A DNA stretch of 64,000 nt, taken from positions 1,784,501 to 1,848,500 of the forward strand of contig OW051470.1 of NCBI GenBank assembly GCA_932521025.1, given 5' to 3'. Below the pieces are notes generated by a model. It was not told the DNA's origin and did no database searches. It saw nothing but the letters and a program-made list of their open reading frames with translations. The stretch's first letter is position 1. Each line of letters begins with the position of its first letter. A program made the translations under genes and the position numbers. Below, piece by piece: positions 32,073 to 43,300 of the stretch. This stretch comes from Oscheius onirici (Eukaryota; Nematoda; Chromadorea; Rhabditida; Rhabditidae).

Positions 32073-32547
32073 TTGACAAAAAAGGCTCTTTTTCTCTACA
32101 AAAAGACATATAATCTAAACGGGACCCTAGTTAAATACAACGTTCTTGCCGAAAGGCTTCGTTTCAGTCTGGAAGCCGCTGACAGTCTTCTTCTGCACGA
32201 TGGGAGGCGATCTGAAAGTGGAATGGTTAGAAAAGAAACTGGTTATATTCCCAGTCCATAGACTTTTGATTGAACAAAATAAAAAGTTGTTTCTTACGAA
32301 ATACCTCGTCCATGCCATTTGTTAAACCGTGTTTTAGGCTTTGACCGATCTGTACCAGAAAATGCGATCCCGGAGAATTCAGAATATTAAGAGAGACAGG
32401 ATTCTTCTAGAGTCCAGAATCAGATTGATTTCACTGGGCTCAGTAAATCACAGGGCTTTTCGGGACCAAATATCTCGGATCCTATCCAGGAAACATAGAG
32501 AAAGAGCGAGGATTTCTCGTCCAGATAAAGAGAAGGATGTCACCTGA
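32073..32547 (+). CDS. Hypothetical basic protein, possible two exons
   Basis: An exon ending at about 32225 (SLEAADSLLLHDGRRSESGM, donor GTTAGA) can join after TGTTTTAG to 32339-32547, which reads TDLYQKMRSRRIQNIKRDRI and ends KEKDVT and TGA. The second part is strongly basic and arginine-rich. A start codon is available at 32073. I do not recognise the protein; it may be a small gene upstream of the REEP gene on the same strand. Confidence 0.25.
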
Positions 32548-32872
32548 CTTTTTACAGAATAGCAGCCGGCGTGCAGACAGTCTCAAAATCTCTACGTCCT
32601 TTCGTCACAAACTAGAGTCACCGCATAGTATGAAAAAAATCAACTAACTTGCTCCCATCTTGTGACTTTCCATAATTTAGTGTCAAAACTTTTTAAGTGA
32701 GCAAAAGCAAAGCTTTCCAAACTAATAAAGTGTCTTTTTTGCTACCTATGCAAAACTTTCCCACTAATTTCCTCAAAAACAAAGTTTCCCTACAACTTTT
32801 AAAAAAGAGACACTAGTCAGTCCAACTACTAGCAGCTGTCGCAGAAGGTCCTCTCCCAGCCTACCAAAGAAG

Positions 32873-33523
32873 ATGGTCACGAATCTCCAGCCGCCTATCC
32901 CAGTCGACCAGCTGCCCCCGTCTGTCCAGCAGATTGCCGTCGAGCAGGCCAAGACCCAAGCCGTTGAGCAGGCCAAGAACCAAGCTGTCGAGCTGGCCAA
33001 GAACCAAACTGCCGGTCAGGTCAAAGGCAAAGGCCGCGGCCCGCTGGAAGGTCTGAAACTGGTCCATTCTGAAGCAGTCGCCTGGCTCTATCAGCCCCAT
33101 GGAGCTACCGTCGACGGGATCTTCCAGTGGCTCGAAACGTATCTCAGCATGCGAAGGGAGAACGTCGCCTACGCCTAGGTGGCCGTCTGGTCCGTCTACA
33201 TGCTCATCGGCGGCGGAGCTCAATTCCTCTCCAATCTCATCGGTTTCGTCTATCCGTGCTATGCCAGCGTCGGAGCCATCCGTACCGAGAGACAGGACGA
33301 CGATACCCAGTGGCTCATCTACTCGACGTTTGCCAGTTTCTTTCTCCTCGACGCCTTCTCCAACAGCATCACGAGCTGGTTTCCCTTCTACTTCATCCTC
33401 AAGTCGGCCTTCCTCGTCTACTTGTGGCTGCCACAGACCCAGGGAGCCACGTGGCTCTATTTCGGATACGTCGATCCAGCCTTCAAGTGGCTCGAGAAGA
33501 ACTGCATCAACAAGTACTGCTAG
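32873..33523 (+). CDS. REEP5/Yop1-type ER membrane-shaping protein, with in-frame TAG
   Basis: An unspliced frame of 216 codons plus stop from ATG 32873. Residues 12-50 hold three repeats of a VEQAKTQA-type unit. The rest is a TB2/DP1/HVA22 domain: LSNLIGFVYPCYASVGAI, the family signature DDDTQWLIYSTF, then SNSITSWFPFYFILKSAFLV and PQTQGATWLYFGYVDPAF. Members insert hydrophobic hairpins into the ER and bend it into tubules. Codon 102 is TAG (33176-33178), in the first hydrophobic hairpin, where alignment with the family needs no gap and suggests a hydrophobic residue. No in-phase intron removes it. The frame is otherwise perfect on both sides. It may be a recent null allele, a sequence error or a readthrough site. 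Confidence 0.85.
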
Positions 33524-34029
33524 ACTAGTGGCCCTACATCAAAGTGTTTTTGATATCTGGCGACGTATTGGTCAATTTTACTGCAATGAGAGAGTTTCTG
33601 ACAAATTTCTAGCGTAAAATACTGACTTGATTCTGGTTCGTTCTACAAAAAGATACCAAAATGTTTCTAGACTAGCCACAACCCAATGTATTCGTTCTCT
33701 GGCGTTTTTTAATCGTCACTTCATGGTTCTGGGCGATTTTCCAGGCTCTGAAGACGAAACAATAGCCTGCCTAATTGGGAAAGTTAAATGTTTGATAAAG
33801 CAATTTTCATGGCTTCGACGAGTTGCTGAAGAAAATGATATAGGAAGTGAGCAACTGTTTCAACACGATTCAGTGAAAACGAGGCTTTTTGTGCTTTAAT
33901 AGTTGCGGAAATGCGTCTGGGACTAGGATCTGATGGTTTTCGGAAAAAATATACCTGGACCAAGATGAACTGACTCGCAATGTTTTCTAATTGTACCGCA
34001 TCTCGTTTAGGCTACAAAAATCATAGTTC
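33524..34029. other. Convergent intergenic region
   Basis: Lies between the 3' ends of the REEP gene (plus) and the NDUFA9 gene (minus). A plus-strand open frame of 90 codons (33627-33899) shows no recognisable feature. Confidence 0.4.
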
Positions 34030-35945
34030 TTACCTAATGGGAAGAGGAGGCTGCGGCAGATCTCCGTACTGTTCTTCGAAGTAGCGATTGAAACTGCGCA
34101 AGAATGCCTGTTGTCCACCGGCATATTCAAACTCGGTCAGTCGACGAATTCCTAGGTCGGATAGCGTTCTCTCGCCGGAAAGGACATCATTTTGTACTTC
34201 CTGAATCGTTTTTTCTCTCTGCATAATCAGCGTAAAACATACAACATACTCCATCCATTCTCTGTTCAACGGGACTTTGCACTTAAAAATCTTGCCGTAG
34301 ATTTCGGTAGCCAGGGTCAAGGCGGCAAAATAGGGGTCGGGAATCCCGTGACGACGATAGCTGGAAGTGAAAAAAGATAAATAATAAAAAAAGGCATACC
34401 TGAATCCGAATTCGGGGAGACAGTGAGCCTTGAGATACATAAAGTCCATGAGCTCGCTCAGCTGGTAGCAATGCGGTCCGACGAATTCGTAGACGTGTCC
34501 TGCGGTGGTCGGGTCGCGGACAATGTAGTCGAGTCCTTTGGCAACATCTCCGCCCCAGACTGGCATCTTGTATGTCTGTTCGCCCTTCTTGTAGAGGTAG
34601 ACGGCGTCGTACCACGTTTTTCTCCAACGGCTCACGTAGTACTGAAAAGATGGAAAATTTGAAAAGAATTATTCATATTTGGTACATGATTTTCTAGAAA
34701 TTGATATAGGGACTGCCAATGTTTCTGTTCAAACCAACCTACTTTCAACTACGTAAAATATATTTGCCTAAACCACGCAAATGAGCACAAACGGAAGTAA
34801 ACCGTGAATTCATGACATCGGCTTCAAACATTTGCCATGAAACAACCGCTTCCGGTAGTTTTAGCTAACAATGTTGCCGCTTTTCGGGAATCTGAGTTTT
34901 ACTCGTTTCCTAACGAGTCTGTTTAGTGCTGGTGACGCGAAAATAGCTCTGTACGCATTTTACCTGAATGAAACCATCTAGCTCTCCGTACATGACGGAA
35001 GGACGAACAATTGTGGCTGTAGGGAACTCCTCGCGGACGGCTACTTCTCCAAGACCCTGAAACATTGGTTTTAGCTAGAGTTAGGCCTTATTTTCTTTAT
35101 CACCGTTTTAGCTAAATTTTGGGTAGATAGCTTCAGAAAGCCTACCTTGCTGTGAAGGAACTCGCTCTTGGAGACGAAATGCCCTTTTCCTGGATTTGTC
35201 GTGGCTCCGAGGGCCGACATATGGATGAATCTCTCGACTCCCATCTCGCGGCAGATTCTGGCCAGTCTACGAGCTCCAGTCTCGTTCGTCTCGTAGTAGC
35301 CATACTTTCTGAGCGTAAATTTCGTGAAAACGGCATATAATGGAAAAACTTGGTCGGTACGCGAGTTCCAATGAGATTAATGACGACATTCGAGTACTTG
35401 ACGACTTTGCGGATGCTCTCTTCGTCCTTGAGCTCGAAGGGGAAGAAGAGGACCTGTCCAAGCTCGCCGGGGACTTTTAGCTCACGTACATAGTATGGAT
35501 CTTGTCTAAATTAGAAGAAATTTAAGCTTTAAAACGATAAAAACCTGTAAGGAATGATAATCTGGGATCCTTGCTTGGCCAGTCGGCTCACGACAGGAGC
35601 TCCTAGGAAGCCGGTAGCTCCGAAGACTGTCACTACGTTTCCGGAGAAGGAGGCACTGAAATGTATGTATTTTTAGGAAAAGTAGCCGAAACTAACCGTC
35701 CGCCAGTTCCCTTCTTGAACTGGGCCAACTGTGAGCTGATTTTCGGGGCCGGAATGTCGTGCTGTGGAGTTGTTGGGGCCACACTGAAAAACTTAGTGAA
35801 TTTCAGGTGAAAAGGAAGTAAAATGTTGTTATTTTTGACTCATTTTGAAAAGACAATGAAAATACCTGGTGCTCAAGGATGATTGCTGGAAGATGAGCAC
35901 AGCCGACCGGCTGCCAGCCGCTGGTCTACCCAACAGAGACAGCAT
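34030..35945 (-). CDS. NDUFA9: NADH dehydrogenase (ubiquinone) 1 alpha subcomplex subunit 9
   Basis: Eight minus-strand exons, 35866-35945, 35697-35783, 35545-35655, 35350-35505, 35146-35308, 34964-35056, 34400-34641 and 34030-34360, encode 420 residues. NDUFA9 is an SDR-fold accessory subunit of mitochondrial complex I that binds NADPH near the quinone site. The Rossmann motif is [16 protein letters not shown] near residue 64; [26 protein letters not shown] and VRPSVMYG follow as in the family, and [10 protein letters not shown] matches the conserved C-terminal part. The leader ([20 protein letters not shown]) is a mitochondrial presequence. ATG follows TTTTCAG directly. Within the last exon 27 in-frame bases (around 34216-34242) start with GTTGT and end with GCAG; they could be a micro-intron or coding. 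Confidence 0.92.
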
Positions 35946-36814
35946 CTGAAAACGTTTAAATTATGGTTCTTCTGACAAGGTTTCACGCAAAACGAAGAGA
36001 ATAAGCTGAAAAGGTCGATGGATGAAGTGAGTAAGATCCATGTACTTGTTGAAGATGTAACGTGATTGTTTTATAGAAAACAGGAGATTCAGATTATAAC
36101 CTATGAGAAAAGACTGCTAAAATATAAAATGAGCCCTAGAATAGGGCTAAAAATTATTTGTGAATGTGGTAAGATGCTTCTAGGTGAAAGATTTCTTCGG
36201 CTGGAAACATCGATTATTTTTGCTATGTAGATAGTTGGACGGCTTCGCTACCTCTATTTGTTGAGCTTGAGAAAGAAAAAAGGCAATAATATCTAAAGTA
36301 TAAGCACTTTCAGATTATTTCTTTCCAAAAGCTGCGAGTTCTGCAGCGTTTCGACTGGATTTTTTTAGCGAAGTTCATTTCTTGTTTATTTTCATTTGGT
36401 TTCACCTGAAAATCTGGAAAGAAGAGAAGAAAAACATGCTGTAAGAGACAGAAGCTGTGAAAAGTTGGAGAGGACATCTTGTACGCAAATCTACGTCCAG
36501 TTGTGTATGTTCTGCGTACGTATTTTCGAAGAAACGGTGGATTTCAGTAATTTTGAAGCAGTGGACGTTCTGTAAAGCTTTTTCTGACAGATAGCCGTTT
36601 CGCTGCTCCGAGTAACTGAAGTTTGCAATTTTTCTGGGCAAGGCGTGCAGATTATCCTCAAAAGTCAAGTGGAAGTGTCAAAACTCAGGCCAGAGCCTTT
36701 TGCAAAGCATATTTCGAAAACATTCATTACTTCTTACTTTCATCCAGCTGAAAAGAAATAGTTAGTCTTTTTAGAGTGGTTTATGGCCACCGAAAGCACT
36801 AGAAGAGGATAGAA
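35946..36814. promoter_or_regulatory. Upstream region shared by NDUFA9 and AKAP17A-like genes
   Basis: The two flanking genes are transcribed away from each other, so both promoters should lie here. The minus-strand open frame 36402-36668 has no recognisable domain or splice partner. Confidence 0.4.
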
Positions 36815-39800
36815 ATGGCCGGAGCCTCCGAATTAAAGTGTCTTCTCGAGGCGGAAGCCTTTAACGAGAAGATGGAGTTATATCTTCGTCCACTGGCCAA
36901 GGCCGAAATCGTCATCAAATTACCGAAAGTAGGTTACTCTTTGCATCATTTTGAAAACACGTATAAAACGCACAAACTTCCAGATAACAGTCCCCGGACA
37001 GTCAATCTCCAACTGGGATCTCATGGAACGGCTCAAGAAGATTGTCAACCCCATTCAGGTACAGATTTTCACGAATATTTTTTATTTATTTTTCCAGTTC
37101 GATGCCATAAAAGTAAGAGAAAGTACGTTGGAAAGCGTCATCTTCGAGGTGGAGCTACTCTCCAAGGCCATGTTACGTCAGGTTCGTTATTTCTTCAACT
37201 TGAGGTAAAAAAAGCTTGCAGTCAATAAAAATGCTCACTGGACAGACGATGAAAGTCGCCGGCTTCGCAGAACTGCTCCAAATCAGCATCCATGAGGCAA
37301 AGTCCGAATTTCCAAGGCAATTTCCAATATTACTGCTTATAACTCAATTTTAGCCGGCACGACTGGGATCTCTTCTACATGAAAAACAAGCTGAATGAGA
37401 AGAAACCCGGAGAACGTCCAGACACAATATATCTGGCTAAAATTCCTGTAAAATGGTTCAATGTACGGATCTTTCTTGATTTTCCCTATAAATTAGAATT
37501 TTAGGACGGAAAACTGGACGGACCGTGTGAAATCCTGCTAGAAAGAGCCATGGCCGTCTTTGGGAGAATCAGACGCGTCGACGTGCCGATCTGCGACCCG
37601 ATGAGGTCACTAATGCCACAGAAATTCAGCGGGTTTCAGCAGAAGGGCTTCACGTTTGGTCAGGTAAGCTTTTTTTGTGTCTTTGCTCAGATTTTACGGA
37701 AAGAATGGTCGAGAAAGTGATTTTGTTTGCAGGAAGTTCTCTTCGAAGCCTACGTTCAGTATGAGGAATATGCCGGCTTCGAGGCCGCCATGGCCGCTCT
37801 CCGAAACATGAAATGGGTTAAGAAGATAGACGGGAAGGTCTTTCAGGCTAATGTCAAGGCGAGTTTCTTTATTTTTAGGGTTGTGACTGCTATTATAGTC
37901 TGTTCAACAGCTACTAAAATTAGAACTTAATATTTCGGTTATGAGACCTGTTACCACGATTGAAACAGCCAGACATGTGATACTCAGTTGTACGTTGTAC
38001 TTCTGCTACGTATCCAACACCTCCATTTGATTCAACGGGTCTCCCAGCGAGAATTTATACTTCTAACTTGTGTGGATAGCCACAAACAGACTAAAAACCG
38101 GAGATTCCATAATTTCGAAAAAGTAATTTCGTCATTTCTAGGTAGACTTTGATCGATCGAGACACCTCAGCGACACCGTCATCGAGCGCCGAGAACAGGA
38201 GCGCAGTCGACTCGTTGACGAAAAAAGGAAGGAACTCGAGGCGGAACTCAATGCTAAGTTTGTAGTCTTCTTTGTTTTCTTTAGATTACTGAAAAACGGA
38301 AGAAGAATTGTAGCGGAAGCTACAGAACCAGTTTTTTTTCTTTCAAAAATGGAATTTGAGTGTAATCAGCCACTCTATGTCTCTCAAATGTGCGAAAAAA
38401 AACCGCTTACGTAAATTGGAGTACCTAAAAGTATGTAAGTGCTGCCTAGCTTGAAAATCGGGCAAAAAAAGCCCAAAAAAAATTTTTTTTTTTTGGGGGG
38501 GGGGGGGTAATTAGCCATTTTTGCGGCCCCATTTTCACTCTGGGACCGCCTGGTTTGGAAGACCACGGGGAGGTGCAGACCTAACAGTTCAGAAGCCTTC
38601 TTGCCAAAGTCCACAGATCTGGACAGAACCAGAACATAACTCGCAGGGTTGTTTGTTTTGCGATTCTTTCTATCCGAGGTGTGGCGAGAAAATACGGGTG
38701 AACCAAAAACGTGCGGGAATTTCAAATCTTCAGTGTTTTGTTGTAAAATTACGCTATCTTCTCAAAATTCTATGTTTTTTTCTTTATTTTCAAGCATGCC
38801 TAGCATAGTTTTCGATGCTGGTCACGAAAACAACGGTTCTCGGAGGCGAAAAGTGACCCTATCATGCAGAAAAATGCTGTTTCACCTTGGGTTTTCGCTC
38901 TTTTCTAAGATATGGTTTTCACCGCAAAGTTAGCCTTTCAAGGCAATTTTTTGAGCTTATTTTTACCCAAAACTCACATAGAGAGCTAATTTTCAGAGAA
39001 GAAGATGAGCGAAAACGTCGCCTGGCAGATTTGGAAAAGTTGCGACGACTGGAGGAAAGAGAGCAGAAGAGGCGGCAAAGGGTACGTTTTTTTCCTTTTT
39101 AACTAAAAATACCGTTATTTTCCAGAGAGACGAAGCCCGTCGCGTCGAAGAAGAGCACCGAAAAACGGAGGACGAGCGCAAGGCTCGAGAACAAGCCGAA
39201 AAAGACGAAGACCGTCGATATAGGCAAAAGACAATCTTACAATCACAGCGGCTTCTGGAGAGTGTTTTTAGTCGAATCGAGGTGAATTTTTATAAGAATT
39301 TCCGCATAAAATTACTCTCAGGCGAAGGAAAACAGACGAAAGCTCGAATTTGAGGAAGATATGATACAACAGAAGAGTCAACTTGTTGAACTGGACGGAG
39401 AGGACAAGGAACAGGCACTAAGGAATGTTCTGCTGTTACAGAGAGAGAGGGATTTGAGAGAAAAGGTGAGTTTTTTTTAGCTTTGTTTTACAACTCTGGA
39501 CTGCCTTATTTTCTAGTTGACTTTACACCTGCCAACGCCTCTCTCTAGTAGACCACCTCATTTTTTTCAGAGTCTATTCTGGTCTCACATGGACTGAATT
39601 TTATTTACTCTCCAATCAAAATTGTTCTTCCTTTTACTCAGAGATGTGATTCTTGAAGATTTCTGAAAAATTGATCTTTCACTGTTTCTGTTCAAAACAA
39701 GACGTCCTTTAAATAACGGGAGCCTGATTTTCATTGATTCACCGTTTCGACCTCTTTTCATAAAACCAATTTTCAGCTTTTCGAAAAGATGGCCTCCCGC

Positions 39801-40013
39801 GCCAAAGAGTCGAAATCAGTCGACGAGCCAGAATCAGATCACGAAACCGAGAACGGCGGGCGCCGCAAGCATAAAAAGTCATCGAGAAAGCATAAGAAAC
39901 GACAGAGCCGATCCTCCAGCTCGCCATCCTCAGAAGACAGAAGTCGTAGCCGCAGCAGTCGACATCGGAAGAAAAAGAAGAAGCATCGACATCGATCCCG
40001 GTCCTCCAGATAG
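36815..40013 (+). CDS. AKAP17A/XE7-like splicing-associated protein
   Basis: Twelve exons (36815-36928, 36984-37058, 37098-37181, 37222-37316, 37354-37462, 37505-37663, 37733-37858, 38142-38257, 38997-39081, 39126-39281, 39322-39465, 39777-40013) encode 499 residues. The N-terminal half follows AKAP17A (SFRS17A) block by block: ELYLRPLAKAEI, PGQSISNWDLMERLKKIV, FPSRHDWDLFYM, GERPDTIYLAKIPVKWFN, IRRVDVPICDPMR, EAYVQYEEYAGFEAAMAALR. A long charged coiled coil comes next and an RS/RK-rich tail ends the protein (RSRSRSSRHRKKKKKHRH). The human protein is in nuclear speckles and tethers protein kinase A. Two introns are GC-AG (after 37316 and 37858), both required for phase and family match. Confidence 0.9.
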
Positions 40014-40360
40014 GTTTTTTGACGACGGTTGTAATTAAATATACGGTTTGTCTCATTCCTACACGTGTATCTTTATATTGGTGTTATTTTTTCGTTCTCT
40101 ATGAAATGTGTAAAATGGTCATGGCTACAGCACTTTTGCCGAAGATATTTACGGTAAAAAGAACTGAATTCCAAAGAAATCTTTATTTTCTTTTGACAAC
40201 CAGATATTATTTTTCTCGAAAGTTTGGGTAACAAAAATGGCACATTATTAGAGGGACAAGGGGGAATAAATACTAGATACAGACACAGACAAAATTTGGT
40301 GAAAAAAGTCATTGAGGGCCCGATTTTGTTGAGAAGTTGGGGTTTTAGGCTTTTAGAAAT
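40014..40360. other. Convergent intergenic region
   Basis: Lies between the 3' ends of the AKAP17A-like gene and the vWA-ZP gene; it should hold both polyadenylation sites. An AATAAA-type signal for the minus-strand gene or the plus-strand gene is not unique here. Nothing else recognised. Confidence 0.4.
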
Positions 40361-43300
40361 CTAAACGTAACGATTCCGGTCAAAATCTTTGAGAAATTCG
40401 TGAAGACGGGGATCGGGGACTGGTCCGGATAGCTGAGATTGCTCGGAGGAAGAGGTCTCGAAGTGGGATGAGGCTCGGGATCGCATAGAGGAGAGAGGAG
40501 TCGAGCTGGCAGAGTACTGCTGTTGACGGAGCTTGTGGAGGACTACTGAAATGGGTTACGGTAGATGATAAAACTGAGGCAGAGAGAGTACATAATGATT
40601 CAGTCTCTCTGTCCCTGTTCAGAAGACACACAGTCTTGACTATCTCTCACTCTAGTCCAGACACCTTACTGATCCGAAACTAGTACTGACTCTTGACTAT
40701 CAGTAGTCTGAAAACCCAGAATCTGACTGATGTAACTAAAAGGACTATCCAAACAGACACTGGCTGTCACTGTTGTGAGAATCTCTAAAGTCTAGATGAC
40801 TACGATTGTTCAAAGCGGATCTTTTGAAATGTAGGTTTGCAACGGCCTTCCAGGACTAATGGTATCTACTGTCCCCCATGTATTCGTTGGCCTGAACCAC
40901 TCGAAATCCGTTTCTGTATGGGAACTACCGAAGGTAGAAGCAAAGTCTCCTAATAGTGACTTGTCTAAACTTGTTACTACTAACTTCTTTCTCCTTACTC
41001 TCGCACAAATCCCTCCATTTTGATTGCCAATTAAAGCTTCCAAAAGACAGACACACAGAGACTTGGGGCAATATAAAATGGATGTGGAAAGATACAAACA
41101 CCTACACATCGTTGCAGCAACAAAGATCATCAGACCCGCCACAGCCAATAGAATTTTGGAGTCATGGAAGGCTGTGAGGACTTTGGCATACGTAGGTTCC
41201 TCTCCGATTAGGACTTTCGTTGACAGAGCCGATGTCAGAGCAGGATCATTCAGGCTAGAGACGGGCTTCCATACTAAGAGATCGGTGTGATTATCACCAC
41301 ATCTTGGAGGCTGAAAAATTTGGGTTAGATTTGAAAAAGGACAGTATTTAAACTTACAGTAATTCCTTCACAGCCATCCCCGTCTCTGGTGCACAGACTC
41401 AGTTTACAGACGAATCTGCGGAAAACTCTCATGAGTTGAACTGATACAAAACATACTTCAAAGAATCGTGTTCCAGAACCCCAAAGACGTGAGAAAGAGC
41501 ATAGGCTGAGAGTTTGTCCTCATCGTAGACGATGTTGGTTAGTAGAGCGAGATCGGAAGAACAGCCCTCTCCATCTACGATCGGATACTTTTGCTCGACA
41601 TCGTCGCTGGCGAAACAGCTGTGAATCTTGATGCCGAAACCGTTGTTGGCTTCTGAAAGATTTCCCTGTTTTTTAGTTCCAACCGTTTTTCTTCAGGGAA
41701 AAGGGAGGGTTATAGTTCGGTAGTTATCAGAAAAGTGTACAGAACAACATTGGGACCGTCTGAACAGTTCTGAATCGGAGAAGTTAGCATGATAGAGCCA
41801 AGGAGATAGATCTGTTCACTGATTGAAGGGGGCAGAACAGTTCAGTCAAAGATGTGGCAGTACAAGACGCAAAGGGGTAAATAGTGAAAAAGTTTGTGTG
41901 TATCACGGTTTTTGTGAAGAAGGAACACGAGAAAGCCATGATCTTTTTGCCTTCCCGCGACTGGGAAGGCTGTTCCAAAATTTCTTTCAACCTCTATGTT
42001 TATAGGGTCGGAAGCATTTGAATACCTCAAACTTGGGTAATTAAACCGACGTTCTGGCTCGCTCTGGGAAGATAAGGAGGGCAGGGAGAAGAGAAGATAC
42101 GGTAAAGGCCGGGGAATTCGGGACAGAGACGGGAGGAAGTTCGAAAGTGCAGGAAGATTCGAACGAGAGTATATGTTCAATAGACAAGCCTAATTGTAAG
42201 GACAAAAGATTACTGTAACTTTTCTGGACAAAAAAAGGCGAGAGAGTGCGGTGCAGGATAAGAAAACGCCGGAGGACAGAACTGTTAAGTGAAAAAGAGT
42301 TTAAAATTAATCAGTCTTTGTGGGAAATTACTTGTTTGTATTTCAGGACGTTTGTAAAACGAATAAGAATTCACAAAAAGAAGAAATCTAGTGGCTTTAG
42401 AGCGGTCAAGTCGAGCCCGAAAGTTCTCGCCCCTTCCCGGTCACACCCGTATGGTCTCGGCGCCCGCCGTGCATGAGGTCGTTCGATCCATCACCAATGT
42501 CAGCTTTTTAGCTCAAAATCAAGGTACTACCTTGTAACGACCTCTATGTTGGAGTGTTGTTATAATTTTTGGCTAAACTAGGACGGGGTTTCCGCCTGGC
42601 AACAAAATGTTTTTTTGTCTGAACTTCTGCACTCACTCTCGTTTCCGTCGCAGTCCCATCGATGATAGACGGCTTGTCCGACTGCTGCTCTGGAAATGAT
42701 TGGACCGTCCGGTCGCTCCTTTCTGATGGAATAGGTACAGGTTGGGGGAAGTGTACTCAATGAGATCGTCTCCGCAATGGTCACCTCACTGAAGTTCTGT
42801 TTTCAACAGTTTTCAGTTCCACGAACCTCTTGACCACATCCAGATGGGTTGAAACTTCCTCGTCCTGTCGTAATCTAGACCCGACGAAGCACTGTAACAA
42901 GAATGCTCTGTCCTCTTCAGTCCTGAGACTGGGAGCATGGACTAGATGTACGATCACTGAACTGTTCTTTCCAGATGGTTCTTCCTGAACAGTCTCCAGT
43001 CTAAGGTACATGACTCTCTCACCGAATCGACTATCGTAACCCCACAAGAGTCAGCTGGGACAAAGAACTCGACGGTATGATTTCCAAAGTCTCTGGACGG
43101 TTTGACCGAGACCTGACATTTGGGATCCTTTTCTCTTCCTTTGACCACAGCATGTCCTTCGAATCTTGAGGGGAGATTGAACTGGATCTGGAAGACAGAT
43201 TGTGTGAGCCAGAGTCTCCGAATCTTGTCTAGAATTGTCAGCCGCACTGTCCCTCTGACTCTCTGTCTCTCTCAGTCTCTCTGTCTCTCTCACCTTGAAC

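Noticed and set aside
33137..33178. A 40-nt intron (GTATCT to CCTAG) removing the REEP TAG
   Set aside because: It has GT and AG ends but leaves the downstream domain out of frame and removes residues that align with the family.
42400..42480. Possible tRNA-like sequence in a vWA-ZP intron
   Set aside because: GC-rich stretch with a few T-arm-like bases but no acceptor stem or anticodon arm.
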